Notes: a model not told the origin generated them from the sequence alone. A DNA stretch of 64,000 nt from Diphasiastrum complanatum (GCA_029204225.1 CM055110.1:36514035-36578034), one strand, 5' to 3'; counted from the stretch's first letter, positions 45,908 to 58,090 are shown. Numbers and translations are program-made.

Positions 45908-46723
45908 TTAATAAAGCTCAGAATATACTGCAGAGAGTTTTAGCCTTTCAAGAATTCCTACCTCGTCAAGTACCTCTGTAAATGGAGTATTGGAACCAAA
46001 AGGCACCTTTGCAGCATCATCAGCTGCCTTCATAGGATCTATAATGAACTCACGAGGTACATATGATGCTGTCCATTGCAAAATGCTATATGGTGGAGGA
46101 TCATCTGACCTAGCCGATGATGTTCTTGAGCTGGAAAGAAAGCCCCTACCCGCACCTCTGGGCAAAATGCGGCCAGCTACAGACAAAAGCACACAGCCAC
46201 GACCGTATGCTTGCAAGCCCTCTTGTGCTATAGATCTCAGGGTCTCAACTTTGTCTGAGTCCTCACAAGCTTTGCCAAATATATCATCCCACAAAAGCAT
46301 CATCTCCTCGAAATCAGGGCCCTTTCCTCCCCTGGACCCTTTCTTTCCCCCCAGCCTCTTCTTCTTCTGCTTTGTTGCAGCGCACCTGACCTCATGCCTA
46401 CAAGGATGACGAAACTGGAAGCAGCTGTGCTCGTTCTGGACACCATAGAAGCACCACCTCCTAGGATTTGCCAAAAGCGCTAAGCTTTTGTTCTCTATTC
46501 TTCGGAGAGCCAATCCTTCCTGAAAGAAATGGGCGAGGTGAGATGGGTGATACAGGAAGCAATTGTGCTCATGCTGTATGCGAAAGAAACAGCAGCTGCT
46601 GCTATTAGCATTGGGGAAAGGAACTGGGCTCCTCAGATGAGCTCTCCGCAGTGCCGATCCTCCTTGAAAGAAATGCTGCTGCAGAAGGCTGCTGCATTCA
46701 AGTCCAGAAGGCATGAGTGGCAT
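45908..46723 (-). CDS. Intact 271-codon ORF with two Cys/His-rich N-terminal repeats
   Basis: An uninterrupted single frame from ATG at 46723 (directly preceded by an in-frame TGA) to TAA at 45908. Residues about 17-64 and 65-112 are two 48-residue repeats sharing HFFQ.G.ALRR, then a cysteine, an EH.CF motif and a downstream histidine. Cys and His spacing is reminiscent of a metal-binding knuckle. Residues about 115-135 are strongly basic (KQKKKRLGGKKGSRGGKG), a possible nuclear signal or RNA-binding stretch. The C-terminal half (FEEMMLLWDDIFGKA, QEGLQAYGRGCVLLSVAGR, SILQWTASYVPREFIID, PFTEVLDEVGILERLKL) looks like a folded domain that I do not recognise. There is no intron. It could be a host gene or a retrogene. 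Confidence 0.6.
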   Translation of the reverse strand: MPLMPSGLECSSLLQQHFFQGGSALRRAHLRSPVPFPNANSSSCCFFRIQHEHNCFLYHPSHLAHFFQEGLALRRIENKSLALLANPRRWCFYGVQNEHSCFQFRHPCRHEVRCAATKQKKKRLGGKKGSRGGKGPDFEEMMLLWDDIFGKACEDSDKVETLRSIAQEGLQAYGRGCVLLSVAGRILPRGAGRGFLSSSRTSSARSDDPPPYSILQWTASYVPREFIIDPMKAADDAAKVPFGSNTPFTEVLDEVGILERLKLSAVYSELY

Positions 46724-47709
46724 TCAGCAACAGCAGCTTCCTTAGGAAGAAGGAAGAATGCATTTATTGTAGTTTAACTCTTGTTTTTTTTGGACCTAAT
46801 TGGGTTCCAAAGGCAATACTATGTGCTATGGAGTTTTTGCAAAACTAAATGTTAAGGTAGGTGCTTAAAATTTTGAAGGCTGGCTATAGTTATTGATATA
46901 TACTTTAGGTTATATATACAAGTATCATCACTTGTATATATATGCTTCTTGGTCTCCCCTTGAAAACCAATAAGCATATATACAAGTGATGATATAGGGG
47001 CATGCAACAACTATAAGTGTGTTAGATCGACATAAATGCCAACTACTACTAGCATGGGAACAAAATGATTAAAACCCAAAACCCTAGCACAAATTCCTAA
47101 TTGGACTTAGAATCATTGCAAGACATGCATCAACAATGGGGGATGGCCAGCAACAATGGAGGCAATAGACATGGTTGTCCATGAAGATTACCACAAATAT
47201 GAGTATCATGCCCAAGAAGCAGTGGATTCAATGGATGAAGTAAAGGCTCTTCCCTCTAGCTCTGTGTCCTACCACCTGGCCTCTCCCCGTCAAGGCTCCA
47301 AGCCATCCTCACTCATGTCACCAGCATTTCCATTGTCCAGAATGAAGCAATTTATTGAAGCTTTTGCTATGTAGACAATGTAGGAAGACATTTGTTTGAA
47401 TGACATCTTCAGAGGTGCATCATAAAAAACTTAACGATACTTTCAAGCACTCCTTATTATTAATTGCATGGGACAAAATATCTTGTTGTTGTTGTCGATC
47501 CCTCATATAAGTAAAACAATTTGTGAGATTTGTGGATGAAACCAATCATGGTAGACTAATTTGCATTATAAAACCCTTGTTAGACCTTGATTGTTCTTAT
47601 AAAAAAGCATCACCATTTGCACAATACTTCTACCAAGGCCAAACAATGTGCAATCCTAGCCAAAAGTAGCAAGACCTTTTGTAAATACTCATTGTGAACA
47701 TTGTTGAAC
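46724..47709. other. Promoter-side and intergenic DNA of the 45.9-kb ORF
   Basis: No second gene is convincing. A plus-strand frame at 47156-47374 (72 codons) has no recognised motif. A hairpin at 46923-46994 is listed separately. Confidence 0.35.
46923..46994. repeat. Near-perfect hairpin with SINE-like loop
   Basis: The arm at 46923-46947 (TATCATCACTTGTATATA...) is complementary to 46972-46994 except for a 2-bp length difference in the TA run. The 24-nt loop reads CTCCCCTTGAAAACCAA, close to the 3' end of the 85-bp SINE (CTCCCCTTGGAAACCAAGAAG). Confidence 0.75.
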
Positions 47710-47826
47710 CATTTGCTTAAAGTGACCCAACGAGGTTGGCTCAACTGGTTAGCTTGGCATCCAAAGTTTCTTTGGTCCCAGGTTCGAGCCTCCCCTTGGA
47801 AACCAAGAAGCATTTGCTTAAAGTGA
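47710..47826 (+). mobile_element. 85-bp tRNA-derived SINE, copy 1, with 16-bp TSD
   Basis: The body is 47726-47810. Box A TGGCTCAACTGG lies at 47737-47748 and box B GGTTCGAGCC at 47781-47790, both fitting RNA polymerase III internal promoter consensus. Between them CCAAAGTTTCTTTGG can fold like an anticodon arm. The body ends AACCAAGAAG with no poly(A). A perfect 16-bp duplication CATTTGCTTAAAGTGA flanks it (47710-47725 and 47811-47826). Copy 2 at 58640-58724 is identical at 84 of 85 positions. This is a transposed tRNA-like element and not a tRNA gene: there is no proper acceptor stem. Confidence 0.9.
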
Positions 47827-49949
47827 TTGCTTCTTGATGTGCAAAAAAGTGTTCAAGGAAGAGAATTTGATGACATGCAAGACCAAATCACTGCAAGAAG
47901 CAACCCAAAATACCAGAGCCTTATTATGAGGATAGGACGAGGTTCGAATGGATGTATTGGCCTATAACTCTATCATTATCTACAAGCATTGTTGCTACCA
48001 TCATGTACCCTTTGCTATAGTTTTTGAAATTTTTGAATACAACCTCTTTCATGCTTTCACAAGTGGACATTGTTTTGTTAGTGATTTTTTTAGCTATTTG
48101 AATGTTCCAAGTTTTGGTATTTTTAACAAAATATATATTTTTATCATTTTCGATAGTGTCTTCTTTTGCAGGACATATACAAGATGTCTTCCACATTAGA
48201 TAATGAATTGGTTGACTTTTAGATATGCATCTTGGAGTGTACATGATTGATTGTTGGTGATGTCTATCTAAAATTGTAAATATTGAAAAGCAAATATTCT
48301 AATACCGATCGTGATTATTGTGAAGAGCGATCGTGAATATTAATCATGAACATTGTGAATACTAATATATTATAAATGTTGATCGTGATTATTGTTAACA
48401 TTGATCATGAATACTCTTGTATACTGATTGTGAATATTCTGATTACTATTTGTAAATATTATGAATACTGAAAGATAAATTCTGAATACTCATCATGAAT
48501 ACGGATTGTGATTACTTATTATGAATTTCTCGAATATTAATCATAAATATTGATTATGTATAGTAAAATAATAGCATAAGGTCTTGCAACTTAAAATGCT
48601 CACAAATAAATGAATCATCACAGTAACTTACCATACTTTGTTTGCTTAAAAAAAAAAGAGCCGCAAAGAAAAGAAATAAAATTTAACTAAATAAATTTTT
48701 CAACCCATCAATTTTCAACGTCATGGCAAAGCCTTTGTGGCATAGTACCACAACGTACTTGTTTTTTAAGAGTTCCACTAAAAACACTAAAAAATAAGAG
48801 AGCGTGGCAAGCTACAAGGCTCCGCCTTAATTAATAATAGATTCTAATTTTTAATTGTGTATGAATTAGTGTTGGGTGGGATCGTAAATTTTAATGCCAA
48901 TCAAGTCTTGGTATTACACTTATAATTTTTTTTATGCCAACCAAGTATAAATATAGGCACGTTCACAATTGATGGCTTATATCAATTGGTCTAAATTTCA
49001 AGGCTGATATCCGTCGAGTATCATCTCAAGTATAGATATATTAATTATTATAAAGTCATTTTTTTTTAAAGGACAATATGCATTGAATGAAAGGCATAAC
49101 CTTTTTTATGCAATATGTATGTGATTTGAAAGGCCAATACTTTGTTCGTGCCCACAACAATGTTTGCAGCACTATGAATTAGATTTCTTATATATGTGCA
49201 TTTTAAATACAAAAATAAATAAAAATATCACATCAAATTCTATCTTTTTTTTTTTCCTAGTCTAAGTATCATTATGAGCATTGACTAGGCTAGGACCAGT
49301 CCTAGTATCAAAGAATCAAATACTAGTCGAGTAGGTTATTGATATTTGAGTTGATACATGTGTTGGTACTGGTCGAGGCACTTATATACATGCCCAACAT
49401 TGGTATAAACTCTAAGAAATGTACATCATTGTAAAGTTGGAATATAGAAAACATGATATATAAAGAACAACTTTCAAAGCATGTAGAGAGGCGGGATTTA
49501 TTTTTAGCCATAGAGATCAATGTCTATGAGAGCCAAGTATTATGGCTAGTAGTATGGGATGCTAATTATTATAAAAAGCTTGTTTGTGATGGCATTCCTA
49601 GTGCATAAGGGTGAGTCAATAATGACTCTATATTATATCTCTAACTACTCCTTGAACCTCATTGTAGCTAAAGTGATATCAAAATTTTATGTTTCAAAAT
49701 CTGGCTTGATGTGCAATCATCTAAAATTGACTAGCAACAAGTTATAATTTTTCTGCACTCAACACAAATGTTTCATCCTCCATCAGAGTTGTCACTAGAA
49801 TGAGTAGATGATGAGAGGTCTCTAGATTTGGAAAGCAATGCCCGAGAAATGTGCTCCTCTCCACAAAAATCTCCTTTTAATGCAATATAATCAAAAAAGC
49901 AAGTTTGACCGCCATCAAAGGTAGTACTTTACAAACTGCCACAAATAAT
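47827..49949. other. AT-rich intergenic DNA
   Basis: No gene is recognised. 48270-48560 is a degenerate short repeat of GATCGTGAATATTAATCATGAA-like words (listed separately). Confidence 0.4.
48270..48560. repeat. Degenerate GTGAATATT/ATCATGAAT repeat tract
   Basis: Around 290 bp made of variants of ATTGTGAATACT, GATCGTGATTATTG and ATCATGAATACT without strict periodicity. Confidence 0.65.
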
Positions 49950-50284
49950 CACTAATACTACAAAAAAATACACCTTGATGAAAATTTGCAACACTTATTT
50001 TGAAAAAATTAAACGTCACTCTACACATTTTTATTTTTGAATGTCGTTAATTAATTGTCACTACACAATTATTGATCGTCATTGCACGGTGATAAAAAAA
50101 TTGTCACTTTGTAATAATTCATACAGTGATGATTTAGTGATGGTTAAGAGACAGTTCAATGTAGACATCGTTGGCGTTCAAAGGAAAAAAATTCAAAAGA
50201 TTTTTTCTTCCACGATGATTAAGCGACGTTTGTTGACCGTTGCCAAGCGACAGTGACACTAGCGACACTATGTTTTTCGAGTAG
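49950..50284. mobile_element. Possible CACTA-type non-autonomous element
   Basis: The left end reads CACTAATACTACAAAAAAA and the right end, on the minus strand, reads CTACTCGAAAAACATAGTG. Both resemble plant CACTA termini (CACTAC..GAAAAA). In between are repeated GTCAC/GTCGC/AGCGAC words (TTGTCACTACAC, AAGCGACGTTTG, CCAAGCGACAGTGAC) of the kind found as sub-terminal repeats in CACTA elements. A 3-bp TSD could not be established and the right end lacks a clean CACTA. An eroded element is the best reading. Confidence 0.4.
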
Positions 50285-53200
50285 AAAAAATCCCGAGAGT
50301 GGTTTTATAATGAGCGGCATTTAAGTGACATTCAAGATCATCACCCAACGATGTTAAAAATGTCAATTTTGGCATTAAAAAAGTTCCATGACACATCTAA
50401 AAGTTATTGTTAGGTCTTGTATTGCATGAGTCCTTATATTGTATGTTTCTTATGCTTTAGAAATATTGGAAGTATGAAAAAATATTTTGTTGCAATTTTG
50501 TATTATGTTAAATTTGTTTCAAATGAAAAGAAAAGATAATGAAATTAATCTAATTGTGAATATTTGTCAAAATAACAAAGAAGAGGAGAGTGAAAAGTAT
50601 TTGGCACTGATCATTTGATCATAATTGAAAAAAATTGATAACTTGACAATGGAAAACATTGCTTGGCAACATCTAATGGATTATTTCAAACAATTATACA
50701 TAAACTAGTTCATATTGTATATAATGTTGAGACGTAAACACCATATCTTTTATAGCAACAAAGCTTTAACCCAATTCAATCAATTTCATTTGCAAACAAT
50801 TCATCATATACATTATTATTAGTACTTTGCCATTCATCTGAGTCAAGTTCTAAACACATCTCAAGTCTTTGTATACATCATAGAATGAACATAGGCATCT
50901 CTAATTCATCGTCTTGATTCGCGTCACTTTCATAATCATCTAGTAGTCTTATTTTTTCATGGTTTTCAAACAAATGGTCAACTCTTGTTGGAAGATTATT
51001 AGTAGTAACATCAGTGCTAGATCAGATTGATCTAGAGTAGGGAATAAGTGTGAGGGAATTGGCACCCTATGTGTGTAAGTCCCCAACCTAGTGGTCACAT
51101 TGTTATTTGATCAAATAGATAACAATAAAGTTTTAGGCTATTTATGCAAGTAAATGGTTTTGAGGCCTAAAAGTCAAGTCAGTGATTGGAGGGTCCATTC
51201 CCACCTAAATTCAGATTCAAATAATAGGAAAATAGAAATTGCTCAATAGCCATTGAGGCCAAATGTCCAGAATCCACTATAAATAGTGGTACATTGTATT
51301 TCATTTTTCATGTTCAATCAAAAGGTGGAACCTCTACCATTTTGAAAATTGGATGTCCTTACTTTTCCTCTTCCTCCATCTCTCTTAAGCTTTTGATCAA
51401 GGAGATTAGGGTTAATGGATGTTAGTGTTACGTTATCATTGAAGCATGTACAATATTATGAACTTAGGCTTTGTTTTCATGGGACGAACTTTCACGTGAC
51501 ATGTTAAAATCCTCTTCATATCTTGATGGCTTTGCATATGCTTAGAGTTTGGATTTGAGGGTGGACAAGGAACATCCCTACAATATAAATGATATAAATG
51601 AGTTGGAAATTTCAATCTAGTGTGCTCAACAACTGATTTAAAGGTACTAGTTATTATTACTTGCTCACAATAATTTGATAAGGACAATGTTCCATTGGAA
51701 GAGAAAAGAATCTTTATTGAATCAAGAGAAGATATTAACATTTCTATCCAACCTGCATAAATGAATGTGAAGTTGTAGTAGGTATCGCATCTTGTTACAC
51801 TATCACACTTTTATTGAAGGGACGTGAATGCTAACAATTGCAATGATTAGTTCATTGTTGTGTTGTACCATATTTTTTGGTCAAGTCTATACTGTGAGCT
51901 CCTGTGCTCAAAATTAAGTCCAATTTCACAAATTTGACAAAGACCTATGCTCAAACTTAAGGTCGCGCACATGTTCCTTTGCTTGAACTTAGTTCGAGCA
52001 CAAAAAGCATATACTAAAGAGGACAGAGAGAAAAATTGATCCATTTCAAAATCAAAAAAATATTTCAATAATGCTAAACTAGTGCACTTTTGTCATTTTT
52101 CGCAAATTAGCCAAAAGCATCAATATATCACAAAGTTGCAACTATGGCAAAATCACCTTTTTGGGGATCATTGGTTAATTGCTTTTACAACTTAATTGTT
52201 CTATTAGCAAAGTTTAGCATACTAACCTATCTTGTACATAGAACTCATTGTATATGTACAATGTCTATACCTAATATAGGCAATGTAGCGCCAATAGACA
52301 TATAGAGCAATTTTTGCTCTCAGATTCTTGAAGCTCATTTTATAATCAAAATTTGTACATTCTTCATTTTCAATTTTGCTTGTCAGATTACTTGTTTGCA
52401 TCTAATTATTTATATGGTTTCTTAGTATTGTTATTACATACTATATGCATGCATAATTATTTGTAGTCTATGTTTTTGTAGAATTCTACATGATCCTAAG
52501 TAGTCAGCTCACTTTTGTTTGATCAAAACTAATTCGGCCTTGCTTATAGTGAATTTTCTTTCAAAATAGAGAATGGAATTGTGTATGGAATGTTGTCTTG
52601 TGGCAAGAAATTAAGCTCAGTATAAATGAAACTTTATAGGCTTTAGGGGTATCAAGAATGAGATGAAAGTGATGAAAGAACTTACATAGTGTCTAGTTAT
52701 AACAGCTTAAGTCAATATGGAAATTTGATTAAGACTATGGTTGATAGGAACAAATCTATTATCTAGGGATTTGGCAATGAATAAGATATGGTTGGTGAGC
52801 GTATCCATGGAATTTGAAATTCTTACAATCTAATTGTCTTAGTTCATAAAGTTGGAAATTGTTGGTCCATATAAAACTCTAATGGTTAGGAAAATTTATG
52901 GTGATTACCACAATGAGATATGTATTTAGATAGAAATGCCAACTACGTTTGACAACCAATATGATGTCATGTGTTGTTATTGACTAATGATCCTTGAGTT
53001 TAGTAGTTACCTTTATATCTAACTTGATCTTAGATATCAAAAAGTTAGATGCTAATGTTGTAAATTGTCACTCATTAATTTGTTAGGGATCATGTATCAA
53101 TGTAAGAAAATAAAGTCTATTGAGAAACTAATTGATGTCACCTATCTTTCAACGTGCTCTATCACATAATAATCGTGCAATCAATTATGGTTTATAGTTT

Positions 53201-54746
53201 ATGTGATTATAGAGATTTTAAATTTTATGAGTCAATTTTTAGGTTCACAACCCAATACTTCTTAGACAATCATGGCACATCCAATCCTAAAAAATTGTAG
53301 AATTTATATAACTCTACATGAATGAGATTTTTTATTTCTTTTTTGCGGATGATCAATTTGAGTTGATGACATATGATTCAAACCTTTGAGGCCACAAATA
53401 TTGGGCATGTCATTTTTGTTGTAAAATGATAGTTATGGAATTGAAATATATATGACAATCACACTCAACACATCTATCTACTTTGAGTTGCTATCAAAAA
53501 ATTATAAAAGTGAAATACAAACTCTGACTTCAGAATCATTCACAAATCAACTCATCTCAAAAATTATAATGGACAACAATTTGAAATGTTCATTCCTCAC
53601 CGCTTATTGAAAATAAAACTTAAAAAATTCTATACAAATAGTTTAATCTTAGTTTCTCTTATTTATAGATGTGCTTCACTACCCTAATAGTCTATATTAT
53701 TATTGGCTATTTTCCTTATAAAATGGTGTGTTTGCTCTCATAGTTTTATTTCAAGCTTGGGGTCAAAATTTTATTTTGACCCCTATTAGATTCAATTTGA
53801 TGACTATCTTGATTCGATTTGACCCTACTATTTAGACTTGGTTTTTCGACCCTAATATTTTGACCTTATATTTTGATCTTGATATTTCAACCCTATTGTA
53901 GTTTGCTATCTATTTCCACAAAATAACTAATTTACAAATATATATACTTATGTACAACATTACCTTTGATTTCGTCAAAGATAGGAATAACATAGTGACC
54001 AAAAAAAAAATCCCATGGAAACCACTTTTTTTAAATTTTCAAATTTTTAAAAAAATTATCAATATTCAAAGTGTTTCACAAAAATATATTGTAGTACTCA
54101 AAAAAATATCTCATTTTGTCAACAAAAGTAATTATGCTGATCAATTTGATTAGTAACATATTATTAATATCTCAAGAAAATAGATATAAAAATAATAAAA
54201 ACTATAAAAAAGTAATTGTTAGCTTTTTTAAAATATTATTCTATGACGAATATGTTAACTTTTCAAAACTTTCTGAAATGAAGGTGTTTGTATCGAAATT
54301 AAGAAATCTTACAATTACAGTATGGAATCAATTAGTATTTTTTAAAAAAATTAATATCTTAATAGTAGTAATTTACAAAGATTTGTAGATATTATATTTA
54401 GAGTGTATGTTTTGTAAAACTAATATTTTAGACATTAAAAACAATACAATCTCCTAAACTACTTCATCAACAATCCAAATATAATCTTTGACTAGGACTT
54501 TTGCGAAATCCTCTATGTCATCAACTTTTCCACTAGCGGGAGGGGGAGGTTGTGATAGAAAAATGACGAAGTCTTTGTCATCTGTACACTTTTTCAACTT
54601 TTCCACTAGCAGAAGGTTGTGGTTCCTTCGATAAAAAAATGACGGAGTCTTTGTCATCTATACACTTTTCCACCTCTGCCATCTCATTCAACAAAATTGA
54701 GAAAGATTTTATAATGATCACCAAGTGAAGATTTTTTAGATCCTAT
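50285..54746. other. AT-rich intergenic DNA
   Basis: No gene is recognised. Local features: a tract at 53765-53895 rich in TTGACCCTA/TTTTGACC words, and a duplicated segment of about 90 bp at 54525-54670 (AACTTTTCCACTAGC ... GTCTTTGTCATCT) read twice. Short open frames here have AT-driven composition (Lys, Asn, Ile, Phe). Confidence 0.4.
54525..54670. repeat. Tandem duplication of about 75-90 bp
   Basis: AACTTTTCCACTAGC plus AATGACG.AGTCTTTGTCATC occurs twice in direct orientation, with small indels between the copies. Confidence 0.7.
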
Positions 54747-55152
54747 TGCATGCACCAAAATGACTACTATGGAGCCAAACCACCCAACCAACTGAAAATT
54801 GAGAGTCAAATCCCAATAAGTTTCATGCACAAGCCACGGTGACTAAATAGACGAGAGGAGTGAATATTGGAAACTGGATGAGTTTCTAAAGGTATATATA
54901 AGCCCTTGAGACCTAAAAAAATTACTACAAGATCCCAAATCCAATCCGATTGTTTTTTTGTCTCCTTCACATGTATAAAAAGTCATTAGACACTAGCTCC
55001 ACATGTCTTAATGGGTATGTCTAGGCCCTTATAAGGTTATTAATAACATTTTTGGACTAGTCAAGGCATAACTAACAAACTTGTACAGTAGAGTATTGAA
55101 TATCCATGTAAAAGACTATTTCGAATCCTTTGAACTGGACATGGACGTAACA
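54747..55152 (-). repeat. Old solo LTR, related to the LTR at 36.6 kb
   Basis: About 406 bp ending GGACGTAACA. It shares GGAGCCAAACCACCCAACCA near one end, CTCCACATGTC in the middle and ATGGACGTAACA at the other end with 36627-37116. The adjacent GATCCTAT looks like a mutated edge of an initiator-Met primer site. No internal domain or partner LTR remains. Confidence 0.65.
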
Positions 55153-56302
55153 GATTTATTTTTATTTTTACAATTTCTACAAAACTAGAATCTAAGTCTA
55201 TAGTAGTAATGACTCTGTTTTTTTTAACAACACATGCGAGTAGTAACACTACCACTAAATAGATCTAGCACCCAATCAATTGGGTGCAAAAAAATCTTAA
55301 TCAAATGATTAATTAACTATTGTGGATTTTGATAGAAACAAGTCTAAAAACTCGTCATAGGATTTTTTTTTAATTTTTGGAACTGTTGAGTATCGTTGCA
55401 AAGCCGTGCAACACTTGTGTTTGAAATATTTGGCTTGTACCTAAAAAATGATAATAAATAAGCATTTTAGGAAATAGATAACAAACAACTATGTGAGAAT
55501 GCAAACACGAAACCTATGTTGACCATAGAATTAAAATATATCAAAATTTTCAAACTAAACAAATTGCTAATAGTTAAAAACCTATCATATAACATTCTCT
55601 ATCCCAGCATCGTAGAATGTCAAAAGGACTTTTTAAATCCTAGCAAATTGCTAGAATTTGAATGACAAGCTTTCCAACAAGCATTTACTTGAACAATTTG
55701 GATCACCATATAGAACACAATAAATCCTTAAAGTGGGGGTATTCCACATGTGCTTTGAGCACAATAGTCTGTACTATATTTCTCATATCCAAATCATCAT
55801 GATTTTGGCCCCTCTTGATTCCAAAATTCCTTGGAAGCTAGTCAAGGTCCTTTGCCAGCCTCTTAACCATGATTTTCACTCTCAAAACTTGATCATAGAT
55901 GCATTTCAAAACATCAAGTGGCTCTTATACCATGCGTACTTTTTATCACGTGTGAGGACACAAAAATCAATGTGCTTGACCTTCTAAGGTGGGTCTGATT
56001 GGACATGAAACTATCACTTGATTGTACAAGCAATCTTCCTAGACAACTTTCAAGACAAGAGAACGTGAGCATTCATTAATGATCATCCACACTTTTTTGC
56101 TCAAACCAAACACTTAACATGGAAAAAGCTAAGTCCCAAACACATACAAAGAGTGAGAGAGAGCCCTTGCTCTCGGGTAGAGAGAGAAAGAGAGAGAGAG
56201 AATAGAAGAGAAACACTCCAAAATTGTGATTAACTCTCAAAAAACCATATGTACAATGAGAGAGCTCTTCCATATAGTATTATCATGAGGAAATGCTCTA
56301 GA
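55153..56302. other. No recognisable gene
   Basis: AT-rich sequence. A minor (GA)n run lies near 56180-56200. Confidence 0.4.
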
Positions 56303-56510
56303 ATGATTGGACCCCATTAATTGCCTTTCTACATCATGATTGGACTCCTAGATTTGCACCTCTCATCATGATTGGGCCTCATGATTTCCACCCCACAATT
56401 TGATTGTTTTTCATGATGTGCACTTCTAAACATGATTGGCCCACATGTATTGCACCACTTAAAATGATTGGCCTTGTGATCTACACCTCTAAATGTGATT
56501 TGACTAAATG
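56303..56510. repeat. Degenerate tandem repeat, unit about 32 bp, about 6 copies
   Basis: ATGATTGG(A/G/C)CCC followed by ...TTGCACCTCTA recurs at roughly 32-bp steps from 56303, with one expanded, more diverged unit in the middle. Confidence 0.75.
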
Positions 56511-56866
56511 GATGCATTTCAATCCTAACATTATGTGACAGATGTCACTATCTCACTAGAACTCAAGTTTGAGGCCTCTTGACTATTCAAACTCAAAATA
56601 AATGAACGAAAATGATTAGGCCTACCCTCCACATGTGGAAACATGATGTGAGATTTACATATGTACTAATCAAGCTAGATTCTGCAAACTCTTCACATAT
56701 TGATCCTTGATGCAGACAATCTTTTCGCATCATTCAAAGAAGGCCAACCTCTAAAAGTAATCTTCATTGACTAAAATAGAAAGAAGTATATTTAGTCGAA
56801 ATCCAAAGTCTTCTAAAGATGTAGAACCAGCTGAGATGAATGAACAACCTGAGGTCAAAGTAGATA

Positions 56867-58090
56867 TTGGGAGTCATAAAATTCTTACACCTTCTCAATT
56901 GTTCAAGCAACTACAAATGGTACGAGATCAATTTACAAATTAGACCCAAACAAAAAGAAAAATATAAGAAAAACTTGAAATCTTTATTGATGTTAACAAA
57001 TCATCAAAAAAAATTGCTTACAAGACCCGAGATTCAAAAGGTACAAAGTCTTATTTTTTGCTCATCTTCTTGCTTACAAAAATTTTGTATTAAGAAAATT
57101 GAAAAATTGAGATTCAATTTTTTTTTTTCGAAACAAAGATAAAAACAATCACTATTTGTGTACAACAATGAGGCTTAACAAAAGTTCGTATTCATATTTT
57201 CTAGATTCAATGGAAGTTTGTCACAAAGCTTACAAAATTGTTCACACACTTAGAAACTCATGGTTTCAAAGAATACATGCGCGGCTTCAAAAAGATCCAA
57301 CATCGCAGGGCTCTCTATCGGGTCAAACTATCTCCCTAGATTCTTTGATTGTAATCGCTTGGCTAAAGTATTTTGTAGATGTGCATGGAGAAGAATTGCC
57401 CAATTTTTTATATTTTCACTTGCCAAATAATTCTACAAAATTGGAAATATTTTTGATGTAAAAGGAATTCTCCAAGGCAAAATATCTTGTCTATATAAGT
57501 TATTTGTATTTTCGTAGAATTTGAAAAAGAGATTTCAGTTTGGTAAAGATTTTTAAAAAATCACGAATGACAATATGTTCTACTTGTGAGTTATTGAAAT
57601 CTACCAAACAACTTGCAAAGACCTTGAATGAAATAAGTAAAAATTACGTAAGGGGATGATTTTAATTTATTTTGATTTGAAATTGACATGTTAATTTATA
57701 AATTATCTAATATGTATTGATATCATTGTATTTCTACTAATTATTTTAATTGTATCTTTAATGGATGCTGCAAAAGCCTTTCAAGTGCACAAAGATCAAC
57801 AAATAGTTGAAAGACAAAAGTTGGCCAAGTATTGAAAGAAATGTTTGGAATATCTTCAAAAACATTTGGGTCCATTTTGGATTGCCAAAGTGATTGGGTT
57901 CATTCAAAATAGTAATCAGACAAAAGTATTACGTGTCCATTGGTTGTGCACTCCTTCAACAAACGTTTTCTTGGAAAGGTTTCAATTTGAAATGTTACAA
58001 GTAGATTCAAAGGGCAAGAGAAAGTGATTGCCAAAAAATCAACCAAGGGTTGATGCTTTGGATTTATAGGATGTAGATGTTTTGACTTTT
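56867..58090 (+). pseudogene. Decayed coding region, possibly from a DNA transposon
   Basis: Three plus-strand pieces in two frames. 56867-57142 ends with a cysteine cluster (FCSSSCLQKFC) followed by basic helix. 57156-57461 reads SYSYFLDSMEVCHKAYKIVH, RNSWFQRIHARLQKD, then SLIVIAWLKYFVDVHGEELP and FHLPN. 57845-58027 reads LGPFWIAKVIGF, RVHWLCTPSTNVFLERFQFE and GKRK. The order (Cys cluster, VC.KA helix, WL.YF...HGE.LP, then a PFW.AKV...V.W module) reminds me of uncharacterised transposon-derived proteins seen in plants and animals. I cannot name the family and the catalytic part is not visible. The breaks are numerous, so it is a pseudogene. Confidence 0.4.

Noticed and set aside
47737-47790. 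Functional tRNA gene
   Set aside because: Boxes A and B are present but there is no paired acceptor stem, and a near-identical copy with its own TSD exists at 58.6 kb, so it is a SINE.
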